DNA of 64,000 bases from JBNJFY01 sp051747265 (GTDB lineage: Bacteria > Bacteroidota > Rhodothermia > Balneolales > Balneolaceae): positions 186,001-250,000 of the forward strand of contig JBNJFY010000005.1 in NCBI GenBank assembly GCA_051747265.1, in the 5' to 3' direction. A program made the translations under genes and the position numbers. Below the pieces are notes generated by a model. The model made no database searches. It saw only the letters and a list, made by a program, of their open reading frames with translations, and had not been told where the DNA came from. Positions 45,883 to 54,690 of the stretch are shown one piece after another (within the stretch, counting starts at the first letter, position 1; each line of letters starts with the position of its first letter).

Positions 45883-46037
45883 AAGCAGGGTTTGATTTTA
45901 GCTATAATTATAGTTTAGATGAGTGAAATACGGCTTTCGAATGACCTTAATCTATATCTACAGGTAACACAAGTATATAAATCTCAGTTATTGATCTGTA
46001 ATTGAGACACATACTACATTATAATGAATTAATATAT

Positions 46038-46688
46038 ATGGGAATATACTGGCAAAAATGGGTTCGGTCCTGTACAGCAGGTATTGGTTTGGGTACTGGA
46101 TTAGCTCTATTGCTAGTTAGTTTAGTGGAAATCAATGGGACCTACAATTTCTCCGAAGGTTGGCAACAGACGCTGCTCATATTTGGAATATATCTGGGTG
46201 CCGGCATCCTTCAAGGAGCATTCATTGGCTTACCCCAAATAAATAAGCTCAGATTACGCTATACCCGAATACATGTTCGTAATTGGATCCTGAATACCAT
46301 CTTGGTTAGTGTTATAATTTGGTTAGGTATTGGCCTATTCCGTCTGCTTGTTACGGATATTTATCAACAGGTGATGAAACTGAATGAAATATATCAGCTC
46401 CTATTGGGAATATCATCGGGTTTCATGGTAGGTTTACTCTTGGGGGTTTTTCAGTATGCTACCATCAGAAAATATGCCATTCATGCCTATCGCTGGATAA
46501 TCGCCAATCTGGTAGCAGGTATTTTTTCCGGTTTGATATTGTCTATTCCGTTGGTGCTTCATCTCTATGAATTTTCACGCCCCATTTCGGTATTCACTAT
46601 TGTCGTATCTCTGGGGTTCATGGGATTTACGTTTTCCGCCATCACTGGATATTATTTGGTTGAGCGATTGTCTCCGAAACTAAGTTAA
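46038..46688 (+). CDS. Polytopic membrane protein with internal repeat, unknown
   Basis: From ATG 46038 the protein is 216 residues and has about six TM segments. Two similar parts are visible: GAGILQGAFIGLPQINKLRLR and MVGLLLGVFQYATIRKYAIH. The first precedes HVRNWILNTIL and the second precedes YRWIIANLVAG, suggesting an internal duplication of a two- or three-TM unit. An upstream TTG (46002) would add residues lacking coding character. No Shine-Dalgarno. The function is unknown. Confidence 0.68.
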   Translation: MGIYWQKWVRSCTAGIGLGTGLALLLVSLVEINGTYNFSEGWQQTLLIFGIYLGAGILQGAFIGLPQINKLRLRYTRIHVRNWILNTILVSVIIWLGIGLFRLLVTDIYQQVMKLNEIYQLLLGISSGFMVGLLLGVFQYATIRKYAIHAYRWIIANLVAGIFSGLILSIPLVLHLYEFSRPISVFTIVVSLGFMGFTFSAITGYYLVERLSPKLS

Positions 46689-46881
46689 TCGATCAGGAAA
46701 GCCTTGATGCATTGCCTTTTTTCGACCTTCGCATTTCTAAAATGGCTCCGTTTATGCATCAGTTCCCTCCCGGTTAATTGTAATTCCTCGTCCCATAGTA
46801 ATGTTTCTTCACCAAGTAACAATTGGGATAACATTTCGTAGGGAGTGATAAATCAAACTGGAAAACAGCGAGGAAAGCACA

Positions 46882-47208
46882 ATGATTTATTCGATACTCA
46901 TAAATAGTGTAGCGGTATTCTTAGCAGCGTATATTTTGCGAGGCGTACACGTAAAGAGCTATGGTACAGCCCTGGTAATTGCCATTATATTGGGTTTGAT
47001 AAATACCTTTATAAAACCATTGATTGTACTACTGACCCTTCCTCTCACCATATTGACCCTGGGACTGTTTGTATTAGTGATCAATGCATTTATTCTGAAA
47101 TTCGTGGATGAGCTCCTAGACGGATTCCGCATCGAAAGTTTTGCCTGGGCCATAATGATGAGTATTGTCTTATCGATTCTTAATGGCTTCCTTTTTTGGA
47201 TTTTATAA
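46882..47208 (+). CDS. Phage holin family IV / four-TM membrane protein
   Basis: This 108-residue protein has four TM helices and the pattern of the Mycobacterium four-TM phage-holin family, widespread in bacterial chromosomes: AAYILRGVHVKSYGTALVIAIILGLINTFIKPLI, here split by loops, then TILTLGLFVLVINAFIL. Most such genes are chromosomal and not prophage-linked, and no phage genes are near. Its role is unclear. A strong UUCG-loop terminator lies 25 bp downstream. Confidence 0.85.
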   Translation: MIYSILINSVAVFLAAYILRGVHVKSYGTALVIAIILGLINTFIKPLIVLLTLPLTILTLGLFVLVINAFILKFVDELLDGFRIESFAWAIMMSIVLSILNGFLFWIL

Positions 47209-47231
47209 TGCTATTAAATACCTGTAGTGTA

Positions 47232-48071
47232 TTAAAGCAGGACTTCGGTCCTGCTTTTTTTATTGATTTGTTTCCAGGCAGCTTGCTCTAAATCAGTAAC
47301 CAGCTCCTTGCGATCCTCGGCCAAAAACGGTTTATCATAAAGATCTACCGTAACGGATATTCGAGAAATTTTTAGCATCTGCCATGCGTGTGCTCCAAAA
47401 GATTCATTGTCTCTCCACCAACATACCACATCGCGGGCGTCAGATTCATAATCTGGTGTGGAATATTGAATAACCGCATTGTGTACAGGAATATCAGGAT
47501 GATTTTTTTCCACAATATGCAATAAGGATGGTAGGTAGGGTAACACCTCTTCCCCGTTTGAAGTCGTGCCCTCAGGGAATAGCCAGATACGTTCCCTCTG
47601 ATTAGACTGATATAAGCCTTCAATGATATTATTTAATTCAAAGAGCGACCGAATACGTTCTCGATTAATGTATAGGGTTCCATACCATCGGGTTAGCCAT
47701 CCTATAACGGGCCACTCCTTGACTTCGCGTTTTGCAATAAATCTCCCTGGACAAAAGCTTAGCAGCACAGGTATATCCAAATACGAACAATGATTGGAAA
47801 CCATAAAACGAGAACTTTCCCACAGATTACGGGCCATCTGTCTTGAAATTTTATGGGGTTCCCGTTCTTGACCGACTTGCCGATAGGTTATCTTCACGTT
47901 CAAAATGGCCAGGCTTAATTGCCCCCACTTTTTCTTAATCCATTGACGCCATGCGGTTTTATAAAACCGGTTATAGAGCACCAAGTTACCCACCCAATAC
48001 ACCAAAGTGAGCAGCGATGTAAATATCCCTAGCGCTACTATTTTATAGCAAGCTCGACAGAATGCAATCAC
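47232..48071 (-). CDS. 1-acyl-glycerol-3-phosphate acyltransferase-like (PlsC family)
   Basis: This 279-residue protein has the acyltransferase HX4D motif NHCSYLDIP, the second FIAKREVKEWPVIGWL block and the third FPEGTTSNGEEVL. One N-terminal TM segment (about residues 12-30) anchors it to the inner membrane. It should acylate lysophosphatidate or a related lysolipid. The last seven codons form one arm of the terminator of the convergent gene. The C-terminal ~50 residues are charged and variable. Confidence 0.9.
   Translation of the reverse strand: MIAFCRACYKIVALGIFTSLLTLVYWVGNLVLYNRFYKTAWRQWIKKKWGQLSLAILNVKITYRQVGQEREPHKISRQMARNLWESSRFMVSNHCSYLDIPVLLSFCPGRFIAKREVKEWPVIGWLTRWYGTLYINRERIRSLFELNNIIEGLYQSNQRERIWLFPEGTTSNGEEVLPYLPSLLHIVEKNHPDIPVHNAVIQYSTPDYESDARDVVCWWRDNESFGAHAWQMLKISRISVTVDLYDKPFLAEDRKELVTDLEQAAWKQINKKSRTEVLL
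47234..47260 (+). terminator. UUCG-capped terminator inside plsC 3' end
   Basis: AAAGCAGGAC - TTCG - GTCCTGCTTT with a T run (47255-47260) makes a 10 bp stem with a stable UUCG loop. It ends the holin-like gene on the + strand. It lies within the last codons of the convergent plsC-like gene, where the minus-strand reading gives SRTEVLL. Confidence 0.93.
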
Positions 48072-48293
48072 TGGTTATCGGTAATCCGCGTTTTTAAGGA
48101 TTCATATCTATGTGGGACGAGATCAAATCGATCCGATAGTCCTTCAAAATCTATGATTTCAGATTAGGCGGAACAAATAAAATCAGAACTTGCGATTCCC
48201 CCTACATCCCGATGTGAATGCCTCATTTATATGATGAGGGTGCCCCCCTCTAACGTTTTTCACAATGTGCTTACGCTAGCTTTTACCGAGAAT

Positions 48294-48314
48294 TTAATTA
48301 TTGACCGATCAATT
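48294..48314. promoter_or_regulatory. Operator-like site, downstream copy
   Basis: TTAATTATTGACCGATCAATT contains a perfect inverted repeat ATTGA-CCGA-TCAAT. A similar 21 bp site (18 of 21 identical) lies at 50503-50523, upstream of the regulator-like gene. This one is 223 bp upstream of the plsC-like start. Confidence 0.4.
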
Positions 48315-48339
48315 CAGTTAATATGCATTGTTCATAAAA

Positions 48340-48369
48340 AAAGGAACAACCGGTCAAGGTTATTCCTTT
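48340..48369 (-). terminator. Minus-strand intrinsic terminator
   Basis: AAAGGAACAACC and GGTTATTCCTTT form a 12 bp stem with one mismatch and a 6 nt loop. On the minus strand it is followed by a run of T's (A's at 48336-48342 on the + strand). It could end the transcript of the propeller/TM gene some 280 bp after its stop. Confidence 0.7.
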
Positions 48370-48466
48370 GGGTGTCTGTTTGGTATAAAAGAGATAAACT
48401 AATCCCTACCGGTCATCTAGCATCAAACTAGGCTCATTGTTATTCGTACTTAAAATACCTTCACTC

Positions 48467-48509
48467 ATTTCGTGGCATACAGATAGGGTATCTGTACAAA
48501 CCACGAAAT
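48467..48509. repeat. 43 bp two-arm palindrome
   Basis: Outer arms ATTTCGTGG and CCACGAAAT (9 bp) enclose an inner hairpin TACAGATA-GGG-TATCTGTA (8 bp), with small internal loops. It has no T run, so it is not a plain terminator. It may be a processing site, a protein-binding site or part of a small repeat element. Confidence 0.75.
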
Positions 48510-48649
48510 AGAATGAAGTCAGGCGTTCTCTTGAGTAGTCAGGGTTTCTGAACTGAGGTTAATTAACTAAATCCAACCATAAGGATGAATGAAAACTCTG
48601 AACCATTATGCTACTCCGGTATAGGGTTCAGATATTAGGCCGCTTTCAA

Positions 48650-50419
48650 TTACTGCTCAGAACAAAAATATCTATCTAAATATTGTACTTTGTACGTATT
48701 AACCAGAGCGCGAAGAAAGGCTTCCTGAGATAGCTCATTGTTTCTGATCATGGTCCAAAATCGGGGATTATGGGTACCTACCAAATGTTCGTCGACGGTT
48801 AATGCTCTATTCAATCCATATACCAATCTTCGTTTATCCTGCGGATCTTTCTTGCTGTCAATGAAGGGGTGAAACTGAGAGGAAGCGACCTTATCAGCAA
48901 CTTCATTGATTTGATTCAATTCTTTGTTGCGCAATTTTCGAATATAGTCTCTGTTCTGTTGCTCCCGCCAAAAGAGTTCTTCCAGTTCTTCTATTGATCG
49001 ATAGCGATACTCTTCAAGTACCGATAAATAGAAAAAGAGCACAATTTGGGATTGTAATGGGGTTAACCATTCATCGATTTTTTCTCCGAAATAGTAAATT
49101 CCGATATTTTTTCCCTCTTCGTACGTAATATACAGCCCCGTTTGGGATGGTGATTTGACCCCTGCTTGTTTCGAGGGAGATTTCTGGTCATCGCTATTAT
49201 CCGTATTCACTAATGGCCCTTTTATGGTTACCCACACCAAAAATCCCCCACTCAATAATCCCAATAGCAACCATGCAACACCCAATGGTGAGATGGTCAC
49301 ATAGCTTAATACTGAATCTACCGACCATACAGAATTTGGCGATTCCAACTGAGCTTTAAACTCATTCCAGTTTTTGCTTTTGACATAAGCCATAAATAAG
49401 GGATAGCCATGTTCATCGGAAGTATTCAAAACACCACCCAACACTATCTGTTGCGACTGTTCATCCCAAGCCATATTCAATACAAATTTATTGCGACCGA
49501 TATCCAAATGGGGCAGTTCCATTACGCGGTAACGACCCGTACCTGGTTCTACAGCGATTATATCTTGCGACCCTTCATTATTGGTCAACCCAAGGATAAA
49601 CCATAGATCAAGTGCGGAACTATAGGTGTATAAATTGGCAAACTCACGAAAGTTTCGGCGATTTAAACTTAAAATTTCAGTATCAGGTACATTCAGTTCT
49701 GCCTGAGCGTACCAACGCCCCAGATTTATATCAAAAATCCATAATGTTTGAGCTCTGGTATTTATCGCTGGTGTTCGATGGGGTACAAAACTGTCATTCA
49801 CTCCTCCCCCAAGCATGACCAATGTATCCGGAGAAATCCAGGTAGTATAGGCATTTGCTCTAGGTTTAGGGTATCTGCTACTGGCTTTATCATCTACCAC
49901 AAACCATTCCCGCGCCATTTCATCAAAGCGAGTGATATAGTTTTTACTAGTCCACAAGCCATACCCACCAAAAGCATATAGTTGGCCGCTTACCGGATGA
50001 ATACTCGCGGAATGGCCAAATTGATTCTTGTGATCAAACGATTGATCCAAACGTTTTAATCGTTGGGTGGATTCCTCCCAAGCGTACAAAGATCCTATTC
50101 CTCTCGACCAAAGCAGCAATTGATTATTGACGGTATCATAGGCCATGACATAATCTTCGACCGATTGGGTAAGACTATCTACAGAAATTACTGAGCTGCT
50201 CTTATAGGGCCAACGACTCAATCGGTTATCTTCACCGATATAGAGCACATGGTTTTCCGGATCGATGGCAAATTTGGCCTTCTGGCTTTGAATATGGTAG
50301 GATGAATCCGGATAAATCTCATCTATATAAAAAGTATTACCACCCTGAAAAGCTATAGCAGGTATGGGTAGCAGAATAGCATATAGTGCAAGCAGCCAAG
50401 CTTTCGGGGTAGAGATCAT
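48650..50419 (-). CDS. Periplasmic propeller-like protein with TM and putative winged-helix domain
   Basis: This 589-residue protein has a signal peptide (to ~24), then a beta-rich periplasmic part (25-370) with Kelch-like strands (SIHPVSGQLYAFGGYGLW, PDTLVMLGGGVNDS), one TM (376-397) and a cytoplasmic part of ~190 residues. In the latter, residues ~440-520 (LTPLQSQIVLFFYLS, SIEELEELFW, RDYIRKLRNKEL) resemble an OmpR-type winged helix. The layout suggests a one-step transmembrane sensor-regulator. Operator-like palindromes lie upstream. The DNA-binding call is tentative. Confidence 0.55.
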   Translation of the reverse strand: MISTPKAWLLALYAILLPIPAIAFQGGNTFYIDEIYPDSSYHIQSQKAKFAIDPENHVLYIGEDNRLSRWPYKSSSVISVDSLTQSVEDYVMAYDTVNNQLLLWSRGIGSLYAWEESTQRLKRLDQSFDHKNQFGHSASIHPVSGQLYAFGGYGLWTSKNYITRFDEMAREWFVVDDKASSRYPKPRANAYTTWISPDTLVMLGGGVNDSFVPHRTPAINTRAQTLWIFDINLGRWYAQAELNVPDTEILSLNRRNFREFANLYTYSSALDLWFILGLTNNEGSQDIIAVEPGTGRYRVMELPHLDIGRNKFVLNMAWDEQSQQIVLGGVLNTSDEHGYPLFMAYVKSKNWNEFKAQLESPNSVWSVDSVLSYVTISPLGVAWLLLGLLSGGFLVWVTIKGPLVNTDNSDDQKSPSKQAGVKSPSQTGLYITYEEGKNIGIYYFGEKIDEWLTPLQSQIVLFFYLSVLEEYRYRSIEELEELFWREQQNRDYIRKLRNKELNQINEVADKVASSQFHPFIDSKKDPQDKRRLVYGLNRALTVDEHLVGTHNPRFWTMIRNNELSQEAFLRALVNTYKVQYLDRYFCSEQ

Positions 50420-50502
50420 CGGAGTTATAAGATTGTTGCTATGATTGGTAATGTGGGCAAAGCTAACGCCTTCCCCTTAAAGGTTGCAACATATATAACT
50501 AA

Positions 50503-50540
50503 TTAATTATCGACCAGTCAATTAAATCGGTTATTAACCG
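50503..50540. promoter_or_regulatory. Two adjacent operator-like palindromes upstream of regulator-like gene
   Basis: Site A (50503-50523) has ATCGA-CCAG-TCAAT, similar to the site at 48294. Site B (50528-50540) is a perfect CGGTTA-T-TAACCG palindrome. They lie 84-121 bp upstream of the start at 50419, where an autoregulatory operator could be expected. Confidence 0.45.
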
Positions 50541-50663
50541 TAACTAGTTACTTAGCTTCATCGGGTAACTGGCTCTGCCCATTGATGGTGGTGCAATGGG
50601 GGTATTTTAAATTAGCGAGAAGGGTCGATTATATAGAATTATTTGCAATTACACGGTTACTAA

Positions 50664-50984
50664 AAGAGGGCTTTCCATACTATTTTACATTACGAACGGA
50701 ACGCAGCGGAGTGCGGCAATCCGCCCAATTGTATTGCGAATCCGAATCCCGATGTATGGTACAGTCAGCGATCTTGGTTAGACGCGTTCAGGGACATTTT
50801 CAATCAGGTTGGCCCACGAACTTCATTTCTGCTTGGTAAGCAGATTCCCAATAATGCCGAATATGGAATTGGTTATTACCTGGATGATGGCAACGTTCTG
50901 ATTCTATTTCTAGAATACCAAGGGAAGTTCGGTTTTTCAGGGATTCATTATTCCCATATATTATGTCATTCAATTGACCTATAA
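50664..50984 (+). pseudogene. Start-less 106-codon ORF, possible decayed gene
   Basis: After TAA 50661-50663 the frame is open to TAA 50984, but contains no ATG, GTG or TTG. It reads protein-like in its second part (NPNPDVWYSQRSWLDAFRD, then FLLGKQIPNNAEYGIGYYLD and GNVLILFLEYQGKFGF). I do not recognise the family. It may be the 3' part of a broken gene or chance. It lies 26 bp before the DUF3052-like gene. Confidence 0.4.
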
Positions 50985-51010
50985 CAATATGGTTCACATT
51001 TCGATCTAGA

Positions 51011-51412
51011 ATGGCCCAAAAAACACTGGCAGAAAAGCTACACATTAAGTCGGGGTTCACCATTAATGTTATTAACCCCCCTTCGGATTACTGGGACCAA
51101 TTAAAAAAGTCATTACCCGATAATGTGAGTATTGAAAAAAGACCAGATGGGAGTTTTGACTTTACTCAGTTATTTGTCAAAAACCTTGCTGAGTTAGAGA
51201 TCTGGGCTCCAAAAGCAATTGGTACCATTCAGTTTGATGGATTGTTATGGATAGCCTATCCTAAAAAATCAGGTTCTATTGATTCTGATTTGAGCAGGGA
51301 TGTGTTAGTGGAACAGATGAAAATCCACAATCTCAAGGCGGTAACCGCCATTTCTGTTGATGAGGATTGGTCAGCCATACGCTTCCGACCGATCAGTAAA
51401 GTAGGTAAATAA
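51011..51412 (+). CDS. DUF3052-like protein
   Basis: This 133-residue soluble protein matches the DUF3052 pattern. It begins LAEKLHIKSGFTINVINPP, has a central FDFTQLFVKNLAELEIWAP and LWIAYPKKSGSIDSDLSRD, and ends KAVTAISVDEDWSAIRFRP. Family function is unknown. It starts at ATG 51011 without a clear Shine-Dalgarno. Confidence 0.85.
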   Translation: MAQKTLAEKLHIKSGFTINVINPPSDYWDQLKKSLPDNVSIEKRPDGSFDFTQLFVKNLAELEIWAPKAIGTIQFDGLLWIAYPKKSGSIDSDLSRDVLVEQMKIHNLKAVTAISVDEDWSAIRFRPISKVGK

Positions 51413-51484
51413 TTTCCTTATCTTACGGATGTTCCTCTTCACCAGTAACTTCTATTCATCAACCCCGCTGATAGCCCATTAACT

Positions 51485-52744
51485 ATGTTTTTATTTAAGC
51501 ATAAGCAATTCAAACAGTTACGAGGGGTTGGCTGGTTCATTGCCACCACCGTATTATTGCTGGGTTTGGTGATAGCCATTGGAGTTCAAAGTTGGGATTT
51601 ATCCGTTGCGGAGAGACTACAAGCCCTTCGATTCAATAACCTGTTCTTAATTGCCATTAGTAGCTTTTTACCTCCTCACCGACTTTTCCCGGATCAGCGC
51701 GAACCACTACTTCGAATGTTGAATAAAGGCCCCCGTCAAATTAGCGGTTATCTGTTTTGGCATGAGCGTTTGGTTTGGGGAAGCATGTTTTTTATCACTT
51801 TGACCCTAGGGCTGGGACACCCCCAAATGTGGCTAGAACATGGTGCTTTTATGATCCCCACTACCCTATCGTTAGCAGCCTTAGCTCCTATCTACTACTA
51901 TATTTGCATCCATCAATATTTATATGTGGGTCAAAGATCCCAATATTGGCGGGAAGGCAAGATCGGTCAGCGTTGGCGAGAACGAGCGAAGGAAACGGGT
52001 AGCCCCTTATTAGGTTCTCCTGATATCCCTACCCTGGGAGCCACTATGAAATTGATGTTGGCGGGCTGGGGTATCATATTACTGCTGGCCTATCTCAGTG
52101 GATTATTCAAATTGTATTTGGATTGGGTAGCCCCAATAGGCGTAGGGCTATTTTTTGTATATCAGTGGAAAAGTGATCAGAAAGTACTTCCTCGACTATA
52201 TTATCAAGCCCACGCATTTTATCGCGACTACTTACTGGGAGGTCGAACCGTTCAAGAGGAACGCGACCCTATTACCTATAACCAAATCTATTGGATTCCT
52301 CGACGCTACCGTGCTTCCGCTTGGATGTTGCTGCGTCAACTGGAGCGCCGCTATCCGTACGGTCGAATGATCATCATCGGTCATTTGGTGCTGTGGCTTC
52401 TTTGGTATATCGATATGATTTCCTGGGTACGCTGGGGATATTTATCCGTTTTCACGATTGGGCATTGGGGCATTGTATTGTTCTCAACTAAAAAATCGAT
52501 AGCTCCTATAGGACGACTCTTGAGTGTCCACCCTGCTTCTCACTGGTTGTTAACCCGTTTCTGGGTTAACATACGTTGGTTCATGCCTTATGTGATTAGC
52601 TTAGGGTTGATCAGCTTGTTCTCCAGTGATATGCAGATAAACCAGTCAATACGGTGGTCGGTGATCTTAGTATCTGGTATGATGCTCAGTTCCGGTGTTG
52701 CCACCATGTACACCGTCTCACATTACCGCAATCAATATAAATAG
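51485..52744 (+). CDS. ABC-2-type membrane protein (exporter permease)
   Basis: This 419-residue polytopic membrane protein has about 9-10 TM segments and no periplasmic binding domain. Hydrophobic pairs occur at ~15-35, 90-150, 195-225 and 300-410, with a basic loop between ~230 and 295. The ABC ATPase gene lies 24 bp downstream, so the two should form an exporter. Substrate is unknown. The sequence lacks a signature of a named subfamily. Confidence 0.75.
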   Translation: MFLFKHKQFKQLRGVGWFIATTVLLLGLVIAIGVQSWDLSVAERLQALRFNNLFLIAISSFLPPHRLFPDQREPLLRMLNKGPRQISGYLFWHERLVWGSMFFITLTLGLGHPQMWLEHGAFMIPTTLSLAALAPIYYYICIHQYLYVGQRSQYWREGKIGQRWRERAKETGSPLLGSPDIPTLGATMKLMLAGWGIILLLAYLSGLFKLYLDWVAPIGVGLFFVYQWKSDQKVLPRLYYQAHAFYRDYLLGGRTVQEERDPITYNQIYWIPRRYRASAWMLLRQLERRYPYGRMIIIGHLVLWLLWYIDMISWVRWGYLSVFTIGHWGIVLFSTKKSIAPIGRLLSVHPASHWLLTRFWVNIRWFMPYVISLGLISLFSSDMQINQSIRWSVILVSGMMLSSGVATMYTVSHYRNQYK

Positions 52745-52768
52745 TGAACAACGTTGGAAACTAACGCT

Positions 52769-53419
52769 ATGAATGCCAAGCCCCTGCACTGTCGTGACGT
52801 TACCAAACGATATAAAATCGGGCCCAATATCATTGAAAAATTCTCGTATCACTTCGAACCAGGATCAGTAACTGTATTTCAGGGGCCCAACGGTTCAGGC
52901 AAAACAACATTGATGCGACTACTATCGGTTAGTGCTTATCCAACCAATGGACAGATTTTGTATGGAGATGTTGATATACATGACACTCCCCATCAATACT
53001 TAGCTCATGTGGGGATGGTTGAAGATAGCCAACCCTTGCCCGAACAGTTAACCGCAATTGAAGTGCTGGAATGGTTACTTAGGGAGCGTCAGCTATGGGA
53101 TCAGCAGGCCCCCCAGCGTATTGTACAAATGTTGGATAAAGTGATACTGGATGAGCGACGTGAACAGCTCATCGGCACTTATTCCAGTGGTATGCTGAAG
53201 AAAACCCAAATGGCAGCTGCTTTTATAACCCAACCTTCTGTACTGCTGATGGATGAGCCTTTCCGTGGCTTGGACCGTGAAGCACATCAACAGCTTATTG
53301 ATATGCTTGTTGATCATAGTCGCCAAAACGGTATTACCATTCTTTCCACGCATCAACAAAAGGTGATCGACGCATTGGAAGCCGATGTAATTGAATTCCC
53401 CTTGGTCGGATCTATTTAA
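52769..53419 (+). CDS. ABC transporter ATP-binding protein
   Basis: From ATG 52769 the protein is 216 residues. It has Walker A GPNGSGKTT (near residue 40), a signature variant TYSSGMLKKTQM in place of LSGGQ, Walker B VLLMDEPFRGLD, and H-loop STHQQK. It pairs with the permease upstream. Its 3' end overlaps the convergent exported-protein gene by 4 bp. The TTG at 52754 is a less likely start. Confidence 0.92.
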   Translation: MNAKPLHCRDVTKRYKIGPNIIEKFSYHFEPGSVTVFQGPNGSGKTTLMRLLSVSAYPTNGQILYGDVDIHDTPHQYLAHVGMVEDSQPLPEQLTAIEVLEWLLRERQLWDQQAPQRIVQMLDKVILDERREQLIGTYSSGMLKKTQMAAAFITQPSVLLMDEPFRGLDREAHQQLIDMLVDHSRQNGITILSTHQQKVIDALEADVIEFPLVGSI

Positions 53420-54225
53420 TTAACCCTGATGGTGTATTCGTCTATAGCCGTGTTATTACTCCGTGGGTCAAACGCGGTTACCCTTATTTGAAAAGAACCT
53501 TTCCCGGTGACGTTGAAATAAGTTTCGAACCAATTAGTTTGGCCTGTATATCCCATTGGATTACGCGCAATGGTGCGACCGTCTTGTAATAGTTGTGCTT
53601 CGATTTCCATTGGTTTACTGTCCCATAAACCGCCATCCGAAATGGGACATCCGCACATCATGACTATGTGGGCTTTCACTTTTACTGAGGCTTTCCCAGA
53701 TGTTAGTGTGTAATCATTTTGCTCTGCTTGGGCCTCCAAGACAAAACCAGGCACTCGTAAAATGATGCCATCCTCAACCATATTTTTACCCGGAATGAGC
53801 CAAACTTGTTTAGACACCGTAACTGCGGAATTAGGGTAATCCAATGGACCGTAGGCACGAATATCGACTTTTATTGGTTGGGAGAGATTTAGAGTAGTGT
53901 CAAATTTCGCGTCACCAGGTTCACTCAATTGTCCATATCGGTGATGGGCTTGACGAACTAGTTTATCAGTATTCCCGGTTTCTCCTTGGGTTATTCCTAC
54001 CGCTAAAACATCACCATTATTGGCATCAGCGATTGTAATTTTCATGCCCCCCATAGAGGTACCAATGAATTTTGCGTCAGTTGCCAATGTACGCACAATA
54101 ACTTTAGTGGGGAGTTCGCTCCTGGAAGTCTTTTCCGTTGATTGAGCCCATCCATTAGGAATGAAAAGCACACAAACGGTTAAAAACGATAATATTATTG
54201 AGATGTTAAGAGTGCGCTTTAGCAT
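53416..54225 (-). CDS. Exported beta-rich protein with CGCP motif, unknown
   Basis: This 269-residue protein has a signal peptide (hydrophobic to about residue 27, GWAQS), then two beta-rich parts. The first spans ~40-145; the second contains MMCGCPISDGGLWDSK near residue 190 and an Ig-like end. The two close cysteines could bind metal or form a disulfide. It converges with the ABC exporter ATPase and overlaps it by 4 bp. No family is recognised. Confidence 0.7.
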   Translation of the reverse strand: MLKRTLNISIILSFLTVCVLFIPNGWAQSTEKTSRSELPTKVIVRTLATDAKFIGTSMGGMKITIADANNGDVLAVGITQGETGNTDKLVRQAHHRYGQLSEPGDAKFDTTLNLSQPIKVDIRAYGPLDYPNSAVTVSKQVWLIPGKNMVEDGIILRVPGFVLEAQAEQNDYTLTSGKASVKVKAHIVMMCGCPISDGGLWDSKPMEIEAQLLQDGRTIARNPMGYTGQTNWFETYFNVTGKGSFQIRVTAFDPRSNNTAIDEYTIRVN

Positions 54226-54309
54226 ACCTGACTTGAATTGAAATACGGTTCATCTAGTGTAGTGCTCGTAATAAGAAACCAATCTCTTGTCGTAGGTGCA
54301 ATTCACACA

Positions 54310-54690
54310 TCAGGATAACATCCAGCGTGTTGCTCCTCCCCGGTCGTTATAAAAAACCCGGTGATTTTCATTTTCTTTAAATGCCCGTTTGGATTTATAT
54401 GCCACCGAAGCATCAACCGTAACTATAGCAACCCTGGATGCCGATTTCAGAAAGGTCTCCTGTAATTGCTGAATCCGTTTGGCTATATCTATGCCCACGG
54501 GTCTAATTTTCATCGTATCGATAATAATACCCCGGGTCATACTTCCTTTGTGGGTGGCTTCTTCAATTTCCTTCTGACTTTCCTCTAACAGTGTCTCAGT
54601 CAAATCTCCTTCAAATTCACAGACTACGATATTTTGTTGCCTATATACCTTAAAAGTTCCTTTGGTATTCGTATCTGTTACCTCATCCAT
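54310..54690 (-). CDS. STAS/SpoIIAA-like domain protein (tentative)
   Basis: This 126-residue soluble protein has alternating strands and helices like the SpoIIAA/STAS fold: NIVVCEFEGDLTETLLEES, TRGIIIDTMKIRPVG, a VAIVTVDASVAYKSKRAF helix and FYNDRGGATRWM at the end. Some homologues sense lipophilic ligands or act in partner switching. No kinase or phosphatase lies next to it. The call is by fold pattern only. Confidence 0.55.
   Translation of the reverse strand: MDEVTDTNTKGTFKVYRQQNIVVCEFEGDLTETLLEESQKEIEEATHKGSMTRGIIIDTMKIRPVGIDIAKRIQQLQETFLKSASRVAIVTVDASVAYKSKRAFKENENHRVFYNDRGGATRWMLS

Larger units (their letters stand above)
48072..48649. other. 578 bp intergenic region with palindromes and terminator
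   Basis: No protein-like frame is seen. It contains an operator-like site (48294-48314), a minus-strand terminator (48340-48369) and a long palindrome (48467-48509). It separates the plsC-like and propeller/TM genes, both on the minus strand. Confidence 0.5.

Noticed and set aside
46882..47208. Prophage, suggested by a holin-family gene
   Set aside because: No endolysin, tail, capsid or integrase genes around it; this holin family is common in chromosomes.
48231..48431. 66-codon + strand ORF
   Set aside because: It runs through the terminator hairpin at 48340-48369 and has no coding pattern.
50582..50839. 85-codon + strand ORF starting with ATG ATG
   Set aside because: The second half is not protein-like, and the overlapping start-less frame reads better.
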